From assembly GCF_022539505.1 (NCBI RefSeq), contig NC_061512.1:151821962-151885961 (forward strand): a stretch of 64,000 bases of DNA, written 5' to 3'. The stretch comes from Lolium rigidum (taxonomy: Eukaryota; Streptophyta; Magnoliopsida; Poales; Poaceae). Position 1 is the stretch's first letter. Each line of letters opens with the position of its first letter. Of this stretch, positions 35,681 through 45,825 are shown in pieces. Below the pieces are notes generated by a model that saw only the letters and a program-made list of their open reading frames with translations, was not told the DNA's origin and did not search any database. The position numbers and the translations under genes are program-made.

Positions 35681-36425
35681 ACCGCCAAGGCAAGGTTGGA
35701 ACCTTTTGTCATCCCAAGAGCACGATTGCGAGAATCATGAGAGGTTTCCTCAAGCACCTTGAGAGCTTGCATCTCGTGCACGACTTGTTGAGAGGTGAGA
35801 GAGGAATAGCATTCCCTTCCCACAAGAGTCTTGACATCAATGGGTACAAATGGCATCATGCATTCAATGTACTTCTCCTTGATCCAAGTGTCATTGATGT
35901 GGGTGGCACCAATAAGCCGGAAGGCATCGGCAACGGTGAGAAGTCTTCCATACATGACTTCATGATCTTCATCTGGTAGCCTCATGAACCCTTCGGCTTT
36001 ATTCTTAAGAGCATTATACTTGTTCCTCCTTGTGCTCTCACTTCCAATGCAACTAGCGGCCAAACCATCCCAAGCTTCCTTGGCGGTGGTGTAGTTCCGG
36101 ACACGATGCAGTTCCTTTGTCCCCACACTAGTTTGAATCATGTGCAAGGCGGTGTTGTTGGGTTGACTATCAATCGCTTCTCTTCTAGTCAACTTGTCGG
36201 GGTTGTATGGTTTGAAGCCCTCCAAGATGATTCTCCATAGTTCATTGGAGGCACTACAAGCATGAGAGCGGAACTCAAATTGCCAAGTATCGAAATTATC
36301 AATAGAAAACTTAGGTGGGTCGCCCCGAATGTTCAAATGGGGATGGGGAACCGGTATATCGGGAGATAGGAAAGGTGGAGCTACTCGATTGTAGCTTTCA
36401 CCTCCACTAGTTCCCCTAGGAGATG
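35681..36425 (-). pseudogene. Copia element C gag (UBN2-type), main part
   Basis: The minus-strand frame carries a Copia gag of the UBN2/DUF4219 type: SIDNFDTWQFEFRSHACSAS, LWRIILEGFKPYNP, AKEAWDGLAASCIGSESTRR and DEDHEVMYGRLLTVADAFRL. The frame is open to the insertion site of element A at 35680. On its 5' side it is interrupted by the solo LTR at 36426, and the frame resumes in phase at 38105. The zinc knuckle and pol are not visible. The coding sequence itself looks intact, so the insertions, not point decay, inactivated it. Confidence 0.85.
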
Positions 36426-38099
36426 TGATGTCTACGGGTGCTTCTATTCTTGTAGACAGTGTTGGGCCTCCAAGAGCAGAGGTTTGTAGAACAGCAGCAA
36501 GTTTCCCTTAAGTGGATCACCCAAGGTTTATCGAACTCAGGGAGGAAGAGGTCAAAGATATCCCTCTCATGCAACCCTGCAACCACAAAGCAAGAAGTCT
36601 CTTGTGTCCCCAACACACCTAATAGGTGCACTAGTTCGGCGAAGAGATAGTGAAATACAGGTGGTATGAATAAGTATGAGCGAGTAGTAACGCAGCGGTA
36701 GTAACGCGACAGTAGTAACGCAATAAAACGAGTAAACAAGCAGCGATAGCAGATATTTAGGAACAAGGCCTAGGGATTAGACTTTCACTAGTGGACACTC
36801 TCAACTTTGATCACATAACAGAATAGATAAATGCATACTCTACACTCTATTGTTGGATGATGAACACATTGCGTAGGATTACACGAACCCTCAATGCCGG
36901 AGTTAACAAGCTCCACAATTCAATGTTCATATTTAAATAACCTTAGAGTGCATGAAAGATCAACACGACTAAACCAAGTACTAACATAGCATGCACACTC
37001 GTCACCTTCACACCATGTAGGAGGAATAGATCACATCAATACCATCATAGCAATAGTTAACTTCATAATCTACAAGAGATCACAATCATAGCCTACACCA
37101 AGTACTAACACGGATGCACACACTCGTCACCATTACACCGTGCGGGAGGAATAAAACTACTTTAATAACATCACTAGAGTAGCACATAGATAAATTGTGA
37201 TACAAAACACATTGCAATCATAAAGAGATATAAATAAGCACTTCACTACGCCATTCATAACGGTGAATAAGTATTCTGTGAAATATAGCCTAAGAGACCC
37301 ACACGGTGCACACACTCGTCACCTTTACACACGTGGGACAAGGAGTCTCCGGAGATCACATAAGTAAAACCCACTTGACTAGCATAATGACATCTAGATT
37401 ACAAGCATCATCATATGAATCTCAATCATGTAAGGCAGCTCATGAGATTATTGTATTGAAGTACATAGGAGAGAGATGAACCACATAGCTACCGGTACAG
37501 CCCCGAGCCTCGATGGAGAACTACTCCCTCCTCATGGGAGACAGCAGCGTTGATGGAGATGGCGGTGGTGTCGATGGAGGAGCCTTCGGGGGCACTTCCC
37601 CGTCCCGGCGGCGTGCCGGAACAGAGACTCCTGTCCCCCAGATCTTGGCTTCGCGATGGCGGCGGCTCTGGAAGGTTTCTCGTACCGTGGCTTTTTTGTA
37701 TCGAGGTTTTAGGTCGAGGGGCTTTATATAGGCGAAGAGGCGGCGTCAGAAGGTCAACGGGGCGACGACACCATAGGGGGGCGCGGGCCACCCCCAGGCC
37801 GCGCCGGCCTATGGTCTGGTGGGCCTGTGCCCCCTCTATGGCGGTTCTCGTGTGTTCTGGATGCTTCCGGGCAAAATAGGAACCTGGGCGTTGATTTCGT
37901 CCAATTCCGAGAATATTTCGTTACTAGGATTTCTGAAACCAAAAACAGCAGAAAACAACAACTGGCACTTCGGCATCTTGTTAATAGGTTAGTTCCAGAA
38001 AATGCACGAATATGACATAAAATGTGCATATAACATGTAGATATCATCAAAAATGTGGCATGGAACATAAGAAATTATCGATACGTCGGAGACGTATCA
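36426..38099 (-). mobile_element. Solo LTR of an Athila-like Gypsy family
   Basis: The 1,674-bp sequence starts TGATACGTCTCCGACG at 38099 and ends CGTAGACATCA at 36426 on the minus strand. It is flanked by a perfect 5-bp TSD, AGATG (36421-36425 and 38100-38104). The first ~200 bp of the LTR resemble elements A and A', but the remainder differs, so it is a related family. The interior was lost by LTR-LTR recombination. It splits the Copia gag. Confidence 0.92.
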
Positions 38100-38104
38100 A
38101 GATG

Positions 38105-38336
38105 CAATGGGAGATTTGATAGTGTTTAAGTTATCACCTTCCACGGGTTTGGTAGATGAGGGAAAGTCCGAAGCATCTCCCTCATCTAACGCACCCGTGT
38201 CTTTTACCTCTACACTAGGAGCCTTGGGAAGGGCCGGAGCCAAAAGCTCGGCAATCATCTTTTTCATGCTTTCCATTTGGGCTTCCATGGAGGACTTCAA
38301 CGAATTGAAGTCTTCCGTGGGATCCTCGTTCGGCAT
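38105..38336 (-). pseudogene. Copia element C gag, N-terminal part
   Basis: The frame starts at an ATG at 38334-38336 (MPNEDPTEDFNSLKSSMEAQ) and runs 77 codons to the solo LTR insertion. It is acidic with a coiled-coil start and a Pro/Ser/Asp-rich linker. Removing the solo LTR and one TSD copy leaves the frame in phase with the gag at 36425, which supports a single ancestral gag of about 330 visible residues. Confidence 0.8.
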
Positions 38337-38366
38337 ACTCTTAGGCGGTTAAGCCCGAAATAAGAG

Positions 38367-38383
38367 CCGAGGCTCTGATACCA
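38367..38383 (-). promoter_or_regulatory. Primer binding site of Copia C (initiator tRNA-Met)
   Basis: On the minus strand TGGTATCAGAGCCTCGG begins two bases after the LTR end. TGGTATCAGAGC is the classical complement of plant initiator tRNA-Met used by Copia elements. Confidence 0.9.
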
Positions 38384-38385
38384 AT

Positions 38386-39605
38386 TGAAAGGATCGTATG
38401 CCGCACCTAGAGGGGGGGTGAATAGGTGCTAACCAATTTTTAGTTCTTTTTCAATATAGGCTTGACACCAAAGGTAAATTCTCTAGATATGCAACTAAGT
38501 GAATTTACCTATATGACAAGGCTACCAACTAAGCAAGATTTAGCTAGGCAATATAAGATATAGAATAGGATAGCGGTAACCGAGTGGAGCACGCGATGAC
38601 ACGGAGATGATTCCCGTAGTTCCCTTCCTTTGCAAGAAGGTACGTCTACGTTTGGAGGAGTGTGGTTGCTACGAAAGCCAAACCAACAGCCACGAAGGCT
38701 TCACTCAAATCTCCGGTGAGCAACGCCACGAAGGCCTAGCCCACTTCCACTAAGGGATTTCCTCGAGGCGGAAACCGGGCCTTTACAAGGTTCTTGGGGC
38801 ACACATCCACAACCGAATTGGAGGCTCCCAAATCTGTTACAACACAACAATCAACAACAATACATCAACACAAATCAACTAGGTATCCAAAGAGAAACAC
38901 TAGCAAGGGGGCCCTCAACAAAATGAGGGGAAATGCAAATTGCTTCGGTGAAGATGTAGATCGGGGTCTTCTCCTTCGATTCTCCAAAGCACAAGGGATT
39001 TGGGTGGTTGCGGGAGGAGATCCGATGGATTTGATGTTCTTGGTGGCTCAACAATGGTGTATGTCCTTTTAGGAGGGGGAATGAGCAACCCTAGCACAAT
39101 GGAGAAGAAGACTTTAAGTAGTGGCTGCTGAAACAGCCGTTGCAGCCGTTGGAGAGGGGTGGCCGGTAGTACCGGCCAGTTTGGGCCGGTACTACCGCTC
39201 CTAGGCGACGCGCGCGACCATCAGGAGGAGGCCACGTGGCCAGAGGGGCTCGGTCCGGGAGGGGGGGCTGGAGCCTCCGGCCGGGGCTCCAACCCCCCTG
39301 GCTAGTATACTGAGCCGCCCCGCCGCCACCGGTACCTTGGGCGGTACCATGGCCGGAGCCTCCGGCCGTGGCCGGGCCGGCCGGTACCGCCCAAGCCTCC
39401 GGCTTCTCTCTTCTTTTCTTCTTTTCTTTTTCTCTTCTTCTTCTCATTTCTTTCTTTCTTCTTTTCTTTCTGATATCTTGCATACTCTTCACGCTTTAAG
39501 CATCTAGAGAATGTAATAACCTACAAATCTTATAAACCGAAATGTTCATATATTATCATTGTCATCAACACCAAAACTACATATAAAATGAGATATGATC
39601 TTTCA
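38386..39605 (-). mobile_element. 5' LTR of Copia element C
   Basis: A 1,220-bp LTR on the minus strand runs from TGAAAGATCATATC (39605) to ACGATCCTTTCA (38386). It is nearly identical to the LTR at 48753-49993 apart from a short GC-rich indel (GGCCGGTACC-type repeats). The outer flank 39606-39610 is GTGAC, the reverse complement of the GTCAC flanking the other LTR. SIRE/Maximus lineage is likely from the PBS, PPT and extra 3' ORF. Confidence 0.9.
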
Positions 39606-39847
39606 GTGACCCCACATAAAGCCATGTAAAATGTTGCTAGCTGTCCCCGCATGGCCCGACAAAGCTGAAAAAGTCCGCAGGTTCCAGCAGCCCGGAGCAT
39701 CTTATTCAATTTCAAAACTAAATCCAATAACCTCTGCTAGATCGACAAGTCAAGGAGCCAAACTAATACTTTAAGCCATTACAAGACTATAAGATACACT
39801 TATCATCTCACATAGATAAGTTTGCCAGATTAATTACATTTGAATTT

Positions 39848-39907
39848 CCATGTTAGTTTTAAATTGCTACCAGATTGGTGCTGACTAATTGCTAGGTTAG
39901 TTTTACC
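39848..39907 (+). repeat. Degenerate ~44-bp tandem repeat, left part
   Basis: Units of the form GGTTAgTTTTACC..GCTgCCAGATT.GcaCcgaCTgATTG start here and resume at 41275 after the retroposon. The last 13 bases (39895-39907) are the retroposon TSD. Confidence 0.6.
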
Positions 39908-41274
39908 CCGGAACGCTTCGCCCTCCTCGCGTCACTCCCTCCTGGCGACCGAGGAGGTGAAACCCTAGCCCCATGCCACCGCCGCTCCCCTCACCTATCC
40001 CCTCCTCCTCGTCACCCCCAGAGACGCCGCTGAGCTTGTCTCACGTCGCCGGTGAAGGGGGCGGCGGGGATCTGAGCTCTCGCCCCCCGCGCGGTGTGTA
40101 GGTGGAGGATCTCCGCGCCGGGATCGTCTTGACCGAGGCGGCGGCGCTGCGGACTGCTCTTGCTTCGACGGCTAGCGGCCTGAGGTAAGAGAGGTCTATG
40201 CGGGTTTCTTCCTCGGTGGGGTCTCCGAAAACCAGGGCGGTGGCCCTGGGCTGGTGGGCGGCGTCGACTCTTCGACAGGGTGGTGCGCTCGCGTGGTTGC
40301 TGGCCGCCATGCTTGGCTGCGGGGGCAGCGGCTCGGTGGCAGGTGCTGGTCTGGCGTGCTGATCTCTTCGGCGCCGCGCTCGCCGGATCTGAAGGCCATA
40401 CTTTTGCTGCCAGATCTGTGGATGCGCCGGTCGCCGAAGCTCGGCTGGGTGCGTCACGGTGGGTTGTGGGGCTGGGGCCTCCGGGAGAAATCCCTGGCCA
40501 GAGGCCATGACAGTGGTGACGCCTGCGGGCATCACTCCCTTGCTGGAGTCGCCGTCGAGGTGGTTCCCCTTCCTCCTACCAATCCTTGTGCCCGGGTGAA
40601 AACCCAATTCCCCTCGGAATGGGCGACATCTACGCCTCTGGCGTGGTGCCCCTCTTGAAGGCGCCGTTTTGGGTAAAGGGGGCAGTGTGATGTTGGTCCA
40701 TCTTGGAGGTAGTGGCGTGTTTCATATGCAGCGTTCTTCTTCGGTTCTCCGGCAAGGGCGCCTTTCCTTTCAGCGGCTGTTCCTTCGTGGCACCTTCAGC
40801 TTGCGTCAGGCCGGGCGAGTTCTCATGTCCGTCGGCGGAGTTGGTCTCGTGGTGTTCTCGGCTGTTCTTGGTGGCCAAACCTGGCGTCTGCTCTTTGTTC
40901 TCAGTGTCCCTGTCTTTGTTTCGAACTCTAGGGTGAGCGACTCCGGCCGACGATATGGCGCCCTTCGATCCAGGGCGAGGGAGCAGGGGCTTCCTTCTGC
41001 TTCAGAGACGGACCACGGTCTTTGGCCATTGGATTTACACGCAAGACGGTTTCTCCTTGACGATGAACCCCTTCCGAGTGTCAATTGCTGCCGCTTCAAG
41101 TGTAGGGATTTGCCTTGGTGGCTGAGGACTCCTACGAACAAGCTATGTGTCGTGTTTTCGGTGTGTGCTTGTGTGTGTTGGTGTCTTGTAAGCTGTTCTA
41201 CCAGCATCCTGTCATTTTGTGCCGTTCGTGACTTTATTAATTTAAAGCTAGGCTTAGGTCTTATGTTTAAAAAA
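39908..41274 (+). mobile_element. GC-rich retroposon, complete copy
   Basis: The element is 1,367 bp with a GC-rich 5' part (CCCTAGCCCCATGCCACCGC) and a 3' terminus GACTTTATTAATTTAAAGC.. ending in an A-run. A perfect 13-bp TSD, GGTTAGTTTTACC, flanks it at 39895-39907 and 41275-41287. Long frames inside lie on both strands, overlap and reflect GC content; I recognise no domain. It was mobilised by LINE machinery. Confidence 0.8.
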
Positions 41275-41480
41275 GGTTAGTTTTACCTAGCTGCCAGAAT
41301 TATTACTCATAGATTAATTTTACCAATCTACCAGATTTGCACCGACTGATTGGCAGGTTAAATTTACCTAGCTGCCAAATTAGCACCGGCTGATTGGCAG
41401 GTTAAAGTTTACCTAGCTTCTAGTACTAACTATTGCCAGGTTAGTCTTACCTAACTACCAGATTAACTTGTATTGGCTGC
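41275..41480 (+). repeat. Degenerate ~44-bp tandem repeat, right part
   Basis: About four to five units continue the array seen at 39848, for example GGTTAAATTTACCTAGCTGC followed by CAAATTAGCACCGGCTGATT. The retroposon landed inside this array. Confidence 0.65.
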
Positions 41481-42035
41481 TAGAGTTAGCGATCCCAATT
41501 GCATACAAGCCACCATCTCAACCATGGAGATGGAGATGTAGTGGAAAGAGGAAGCTTGCAAGCAACAAATCGATTGTGGACTTATGAGGTGCGGCGGCGG
41601 TCAGGTGTCCTTCAGGCTGCGCCTTGCCTATCCTCGACGACCGTGACCGGCCCAACGAGCGCCACCAGCCACGACCTCACGCTCGCAGACTAGCATCCAT
41701 GACCAGCCTGATGAGCCAATTGGCTGCTCGAATGATTCGAGTTGAATCCCTTTGCGAGGCGCCGACAGTTGGTGCCTCGCAAATCAGCGGTGGCCGGAAC
41801 AAGCACCGGCGGCCGCGATCTCAGAAATCGTCCACGTGCTCGACCAGCACCAGCGGCCTTGACCTCATCGAGTGATGTTGTTCTTGCAGCGGCGCTCCCT
41901 AGCAGACCACGACCGACGACCTCAACATGCCAGCATGGTGCTGCATCTTGCCATGAGAGGGAGGGAACTTGAGACGAGAGAGAAGCTAGTCATGTCATGG
42001 GTGGAGAAAGTGGGAGAAACAAGATGGGCGGATAA
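41481..42035. other. Unrecognised, moderately GC-rich
   Basis: Overlapping short frames occur at 41499-41975 without known motifs. It may be an old transposon remnant. I do not call a gene. Confidence 0.35.
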
Positions 42036-42196
42036 GGGCATGTATAATGGGATGACATCAGCTTTTTCTTCCGTTTGTCATGTTGGATTTTTGCGAAATT
42101 AAATGAGAGAGAAGAAAAAAAGAGAAGGTTGTCTTCCCTTAGCTAAGAGATGATCTCTTATGAGATAAGAGAAGAAAATTTTCCCCATTATACAAT
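42036..42196. mobile_element. Small MITE with TGTATAATGGG ends
   Basis: TGTATAATGGG at 42041-42051 is mirrored by CCCATTATACA at 42184-42194. About 130 bases of AG-rich, non-coding core lie between them, including a near-palindrome around GATCTCTTATGAGATAAGAG. The class is uncertain. Confidence 0.6.
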
Positions 42197-42470
42197 TTTT
42201 ATTTATCTTTCTTTAGCCACATAATTTCCTACTACTAAGTATAAGTAGTTCTCATTTATTGCAAGGGATACCCTAAGGTAAAAGTGGAGATAGAGCGGTT
42301 GACCATGCACTGCATGTAGCGATGAGAAAATATTACGCTCGCTCCCTATAGATACGAAGACACGCAACATAACTATTGTACGAGACACAACTAGGCGTGC
42401 GGCGATTTCCTTAACAGAATTGCAGCAGAGGATGCCAAAAGATAGAAAAACAGCACGAATAGTCATTTGG

Positions 42471-43281
42471 ACGGATATGAATTTGGTACACATGGGCACC
42501 AGTACTCTCGTTTGCTAAATAAATAAAAATATATTTTTGAGTTTTAAATAATTCTGAGAAAAAATCTGCATATAGCCAATAATGTATTCCATAAACGTGT
42601 AAAATCAATTTCAAATAATTTATATTTTAAGCTACACAAAAATAGCAAAACTGCAGATCTAACCAGTTATTTTCAAATCTGCAAAAACATATCATATTTT
42701 GTTATTATTTTATCACAAAGTAAATATAATTTTTGGTTAAAATTTTACATGATTGTGAGATGTATCACAATCTCCTGAATTATTTTCAAGTTTTTGATAA
42801 CTTATAAATATTTCTTTTAATTTTTAAAAAATAACGAGAGCACCGGAGCTTGGGAGCCAAAAACACTTTTCGACGGATAGAGATTTGGTGCACATAAACA
42901 CCAATGATACTGTTGTTTAATTAAAAAAAATCATATTTTTGTGTTTCAAATAATTCTAAAAATAAATTCGTATATAGTGAATGTTGTATTCCACAAACGT
43001 GTAAAATATCAACTTCAAATACTTTATATTCTGATTTACACAAAAATGATAAAAATGTAGATCTGAGTAGCTATTTTTCAAATCTCCTAAATATATCAGA
43101 TTTTGTTATTTTTGTCTAGCATAAAATAAAACGAATTTCAGGTTAAGATTTTACATGATTGTGAGATATATCATTGACAATTTCAAAATTATTTTTAGAT
43201 TTTTAGTAACTTATATAAATATTTTTTAATTTATTTTAAATGGCGAGAGGAGTGGAGCTCGGAAACCAAATACACTTTCCG
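42471..43281 (+). repeat. Direct tandem duplication of a ~405-bp AT-rich unit
   Basis: Unit 1 (42471-42872) and unit 2 (42873-43281) are head-to-tail copies. Both begin ACGGATA.AGATTTGGT.CACAT and end GGAGC..GGGAACCAAA.ACAC. They share ACAAACGTGTAAAAT.AA and TTTTACATGATTGTGAGAT blocks and have diverged by many substitutions. Neither codes for protein. Confidence 0.8.
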
Positions 43282-43944
43282 TTGAAACATAAGGAAACCA
43301 TAGAAAGAGTACCTCGATTGAACGTGAATGTGTATATATAAAAATTAAAATTTCTATGGGATTAGGCTGTAGGATTGCAACCCACAGGAATTTTGGAGGC
43401 CGGTGACATTCCTTTGATCCAAAGGACTTCTTTAGAAAAAGAAAATACTCTATAGATTGGAATCCTCCTAAAAATTATAAAAATCCTTTCCAAAGAGTCC
43501 TGAAATGAGAAGTCCCGCTGAGGTGGTTTGCACAAATAATAATCTTGGTACACCATGGGCTCGTTTTGCTAAAATTACTTCTGGCTAGTTCGAGAACATG
43601 TTTTGGGCGTTCCGAGACCGCTAGGTGGCCTATGCGCTGTACCGCCGAATGTAAAACTCACATGTGCACGCTCTCCGCACTCCGCAGACCACGCGGCGGC
43701 CGCCGGCGCCGCCTCGTTCGTCTCCTCTACAGCCTTCTTCCAACACGTACCCCCTCTACGTGTTGCGTTCTTTACACCGCCTCGCCACACACCTCACAAG
43801 CTCGCTCCGCTTACAACAATCGTTCCACAACACTGGATTCTCCACCGCGCACCACCACCAACAACACCAAGTCTCGCACGCCGGTGACAAGGTAGCTCAC
43901 GAAGGAGGGTAACCGAGAGAAGCTCCGTACGAAGCGCGCGCACC

Positions 43945-44310
43945 ATGGCGAAGAGCGGCACGGAGGAGTGGCGGAGCAACGCCGACACGCACAAGATGAG
44001 CCCGGAGGAGGTGAGGGCGGCGGGGGTGGAGGCGTCCAAGCGCCCGCCCGGCCGCGGCGGCAGCCCTGGGGAGGTCCTGCACCAGCGCGGCGGCCGCCTG
44101 CCGTACGGGCCTGGCACCATGGCGCTGATGGGGTTCGGCATCGTCGGCGTCATAGGCTACATGGTGCTGTACCAGAAGGCGAGGCCCGGCACGCCGGCCA
44201 CCGAGGTCGCCAAGGTGGCCGTCGGGCACGGTGACCCCGCCGTCGGCCGCGACGTCCAGAGGCGCCAGGACGAGGGGGCGCCGTCGCCACCGCCACGCGA
44301 TGGGAAGTAG
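43945..44310 (+). CDS. Small conserved single-pass membrane protein
   Basis: This is a 121-aa intronless plant gene. The N-terminal ~50 residues are hydrophilic and Gly/Pro/Lys-rich (EVRAAGVEASKRPPGRGGSP), with a conserved LHQRGGRLPYGPGTMA motif. A single transmembrane helix lies at about residues 58-77 (MALMGFGIVGVIGYMVLYQK), and the tail is short, soluble, with Ala/Val and then Pro. The LHQR..LPYSP.TM-membrane-helix pattern with a following VAKVA segment recurs in small uncharacterised plant proteins (Arabidopsis At3g27030-like, from memory). The start context CACCATGGCG is a good plant Kozak site. A possible poly(A) signal, AATAAA, lies at about 44335-44340. It is a gene island between transposons, with an organellar or endomembrane location possible but not shown. 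In the corrected contig orientation it would be on the minus strand. Confidence 0.85.
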   Translation: MAKSGTEEWRSNADTHKMSPEEVRAAGVEASKRPPGRGGSPGEVLHQRGGRLPYGPGTMALMGFGIVGVIGYMVLYQKARPGTPATEVAKVAVGHGDPAVGRDVQRRQDEGAPSPPPRDGK

Positions 44311-45156
44311 ATGACTGTACGAGTTAGGATTCCATAAATAAACGGTGGTAGAAGAGTTGAAGGATACGCTGTTTTTCTTCCAAGTTCAGCTCTGGTTACA
44401 CTGCTTTGGTCGCATTTTGTTGTGGACCACGCATGTATCTGAATTTCTATCAGAAATGACTGTTGAAAATAAATTATGTTACTTGCTACTAATGTTCATG
44501 CAAGCATATTCCTGCCTAACCAATTTTACATTAGAATCGCGCTAGGAGAGATGTTTTGGCTTCTGAGTGTATATGTTTTCCTTTACTTAATTTTAAAATG
44601 CATCTTTGATATATTTTGAAATGCAAAAATATTTAAATAAAAATCTCAGTTGTACATCTTCACATGCTCGTACGCATAAAGTTTTCATAAAGAATGAGCT
44701 TGTTGTTTAGGTTATGTAAAACAAAATTAGGTGCAAATATAAAGCTTTTTGTAGGACATGTTTATCTTTTGTATCTTTTACGTCCATTATAAAAAATATT
44801 AGATCTTTACGAAACTACAAGCGTACATAGATTGTTGGTTGTTGAGATGTATATGTGTACATAGATTGTGGATTGTCAAGATACAAACGTACATCGATTG
44901 TTGGTTGTTGAGATGCCTATACAAAATATTTTATTTAATTTTTCTTTACTTAGAAATAAAATAATTGGATGGAGGAAACATATGCACTTGGGATCTGAAT
45001 TGGTTTCCTAATCTCGTTTGTACAGTACATTAACATAATGTACTTTGTCCCCGCAGTTCTCCATTTTTATGATAATGATACATTTGTGACAGTTGCAAGT
45101 AGAACTTTTTTTTAGCAGAGGCGGTTGCAAGCTGTATATGTATAAAAAGGATCGGC
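44311..45156. other. Intergenic with a short minisatellite
   Basis: No gene is seen. Three imperfect copies of a ~32-bp unit (CGTACATAGATTGTTGGTTG then TTGAGATG) lie at about 44822-44920. The remainder is AT-rich 3' flank. Confidence 0.5.
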
Positions 45157-45172
45157 ATGACATTTTGTATTG
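45157..45172. repeat. Retroposon copy 3 TSD, right member (inverted as assembled)
   Basis: ATGACATTTTGTATTG is the exact reverse complement of 13672-13687. It directly precedes the 5' region of the retroposon half at 45173. Confidence 0.85.
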
Positions 45173-45639
45173 CTGATACATTGCTGATAGCCGCCCCCAA
45201 CCCCACCCCTCCCAACCCTAGCCGCCCCCAACCCCAACACTCCTCCCGCCGCCGCCGGCAGCGCCGCCGGGGCAAAGACCTCAGGGCGTGGCGGCGGCGG
45301 GGGCTTTCCCTCTTGACGCGGATGGGACGGCGGCTGGGTCATCCCCTCGACGGCGGCGGCGGTAGACCTCCTCCATCCCGTGTGATGGCGTGGCGGCGGC
45401 GGTCGGAGGAAGAAGGGGCGGCGGTGGCCAGAGTGTTGCGGCCTCCCCTGCCTCCCGTCGGTGGCACACCGGTGGTGGCTGGTGGTGGGACGGTTTGCGC
45501 CATCCCCTCCGCTTCTCGCCGGTGCGGGGTGGTGACCTTGGGTTTCTCCCGCGGTTCGAGGACGCCCGGGGCAGCAACCTCGGGTTCGATGGAGGAGGCG
45601 GCCTTCTTCTTCGTTGGAGGTGGTCGGTCAGGCTGGTAG
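45173..45639 (+). mobile_element. Retroposon copy 3, 5' part (truncated by element D)
   Basis: The 5' part is GC-rich (CCGCCCCCAACCCCACCCC and later CGGCGGCGG runs) of the same kind as the other retroposons. It stops at the LTR of D, with the 5-mer GGTAG (45635-45639) as D's TSD. It has no 3' end of its own; the matching 3' part is at 13688-14595. Long frames here are GC artefacts. Confidence 0.7.
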
Positions 45640-45724
45640 TGACATAGGCATCCTCAATGGACCTGCCGAAGATAGTACCCGGGGTTTACTGAAGGCCCAC
45701 GACTCGAAGAATAAGAAGAATCGA
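45640..45724 (+). mobile_element. Element D 5' LTR, first 85 bp
   Basis: TGACATAGGCATCCTCAATG onward matches the start of the D LTR at 14980-14896 with about five substitutions, then runs into the gap. The left flank GGTAG is the reverse complement of the CTACC beside the other D LTR. Confidence 0.88.
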
Positions 45725-45824
45725 NNNNNNNNNNNNNNNNNNNNNNNNNNNNNNNNNNNNNNNNNNNNNNNNNNNNNNNNNNNNNNNNNNNNNNNNNNNN
45801 NNNNNNNNNNNNNNNNNNNNNNNN
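45725..45824. other. Assembly gap (100 N)
   Basis: A second 100-N spacer. It begins inside the D LTR and ends one base before a BARE-type LTR. Confidence 0.99.
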
Positions 45825-45825
45825 G

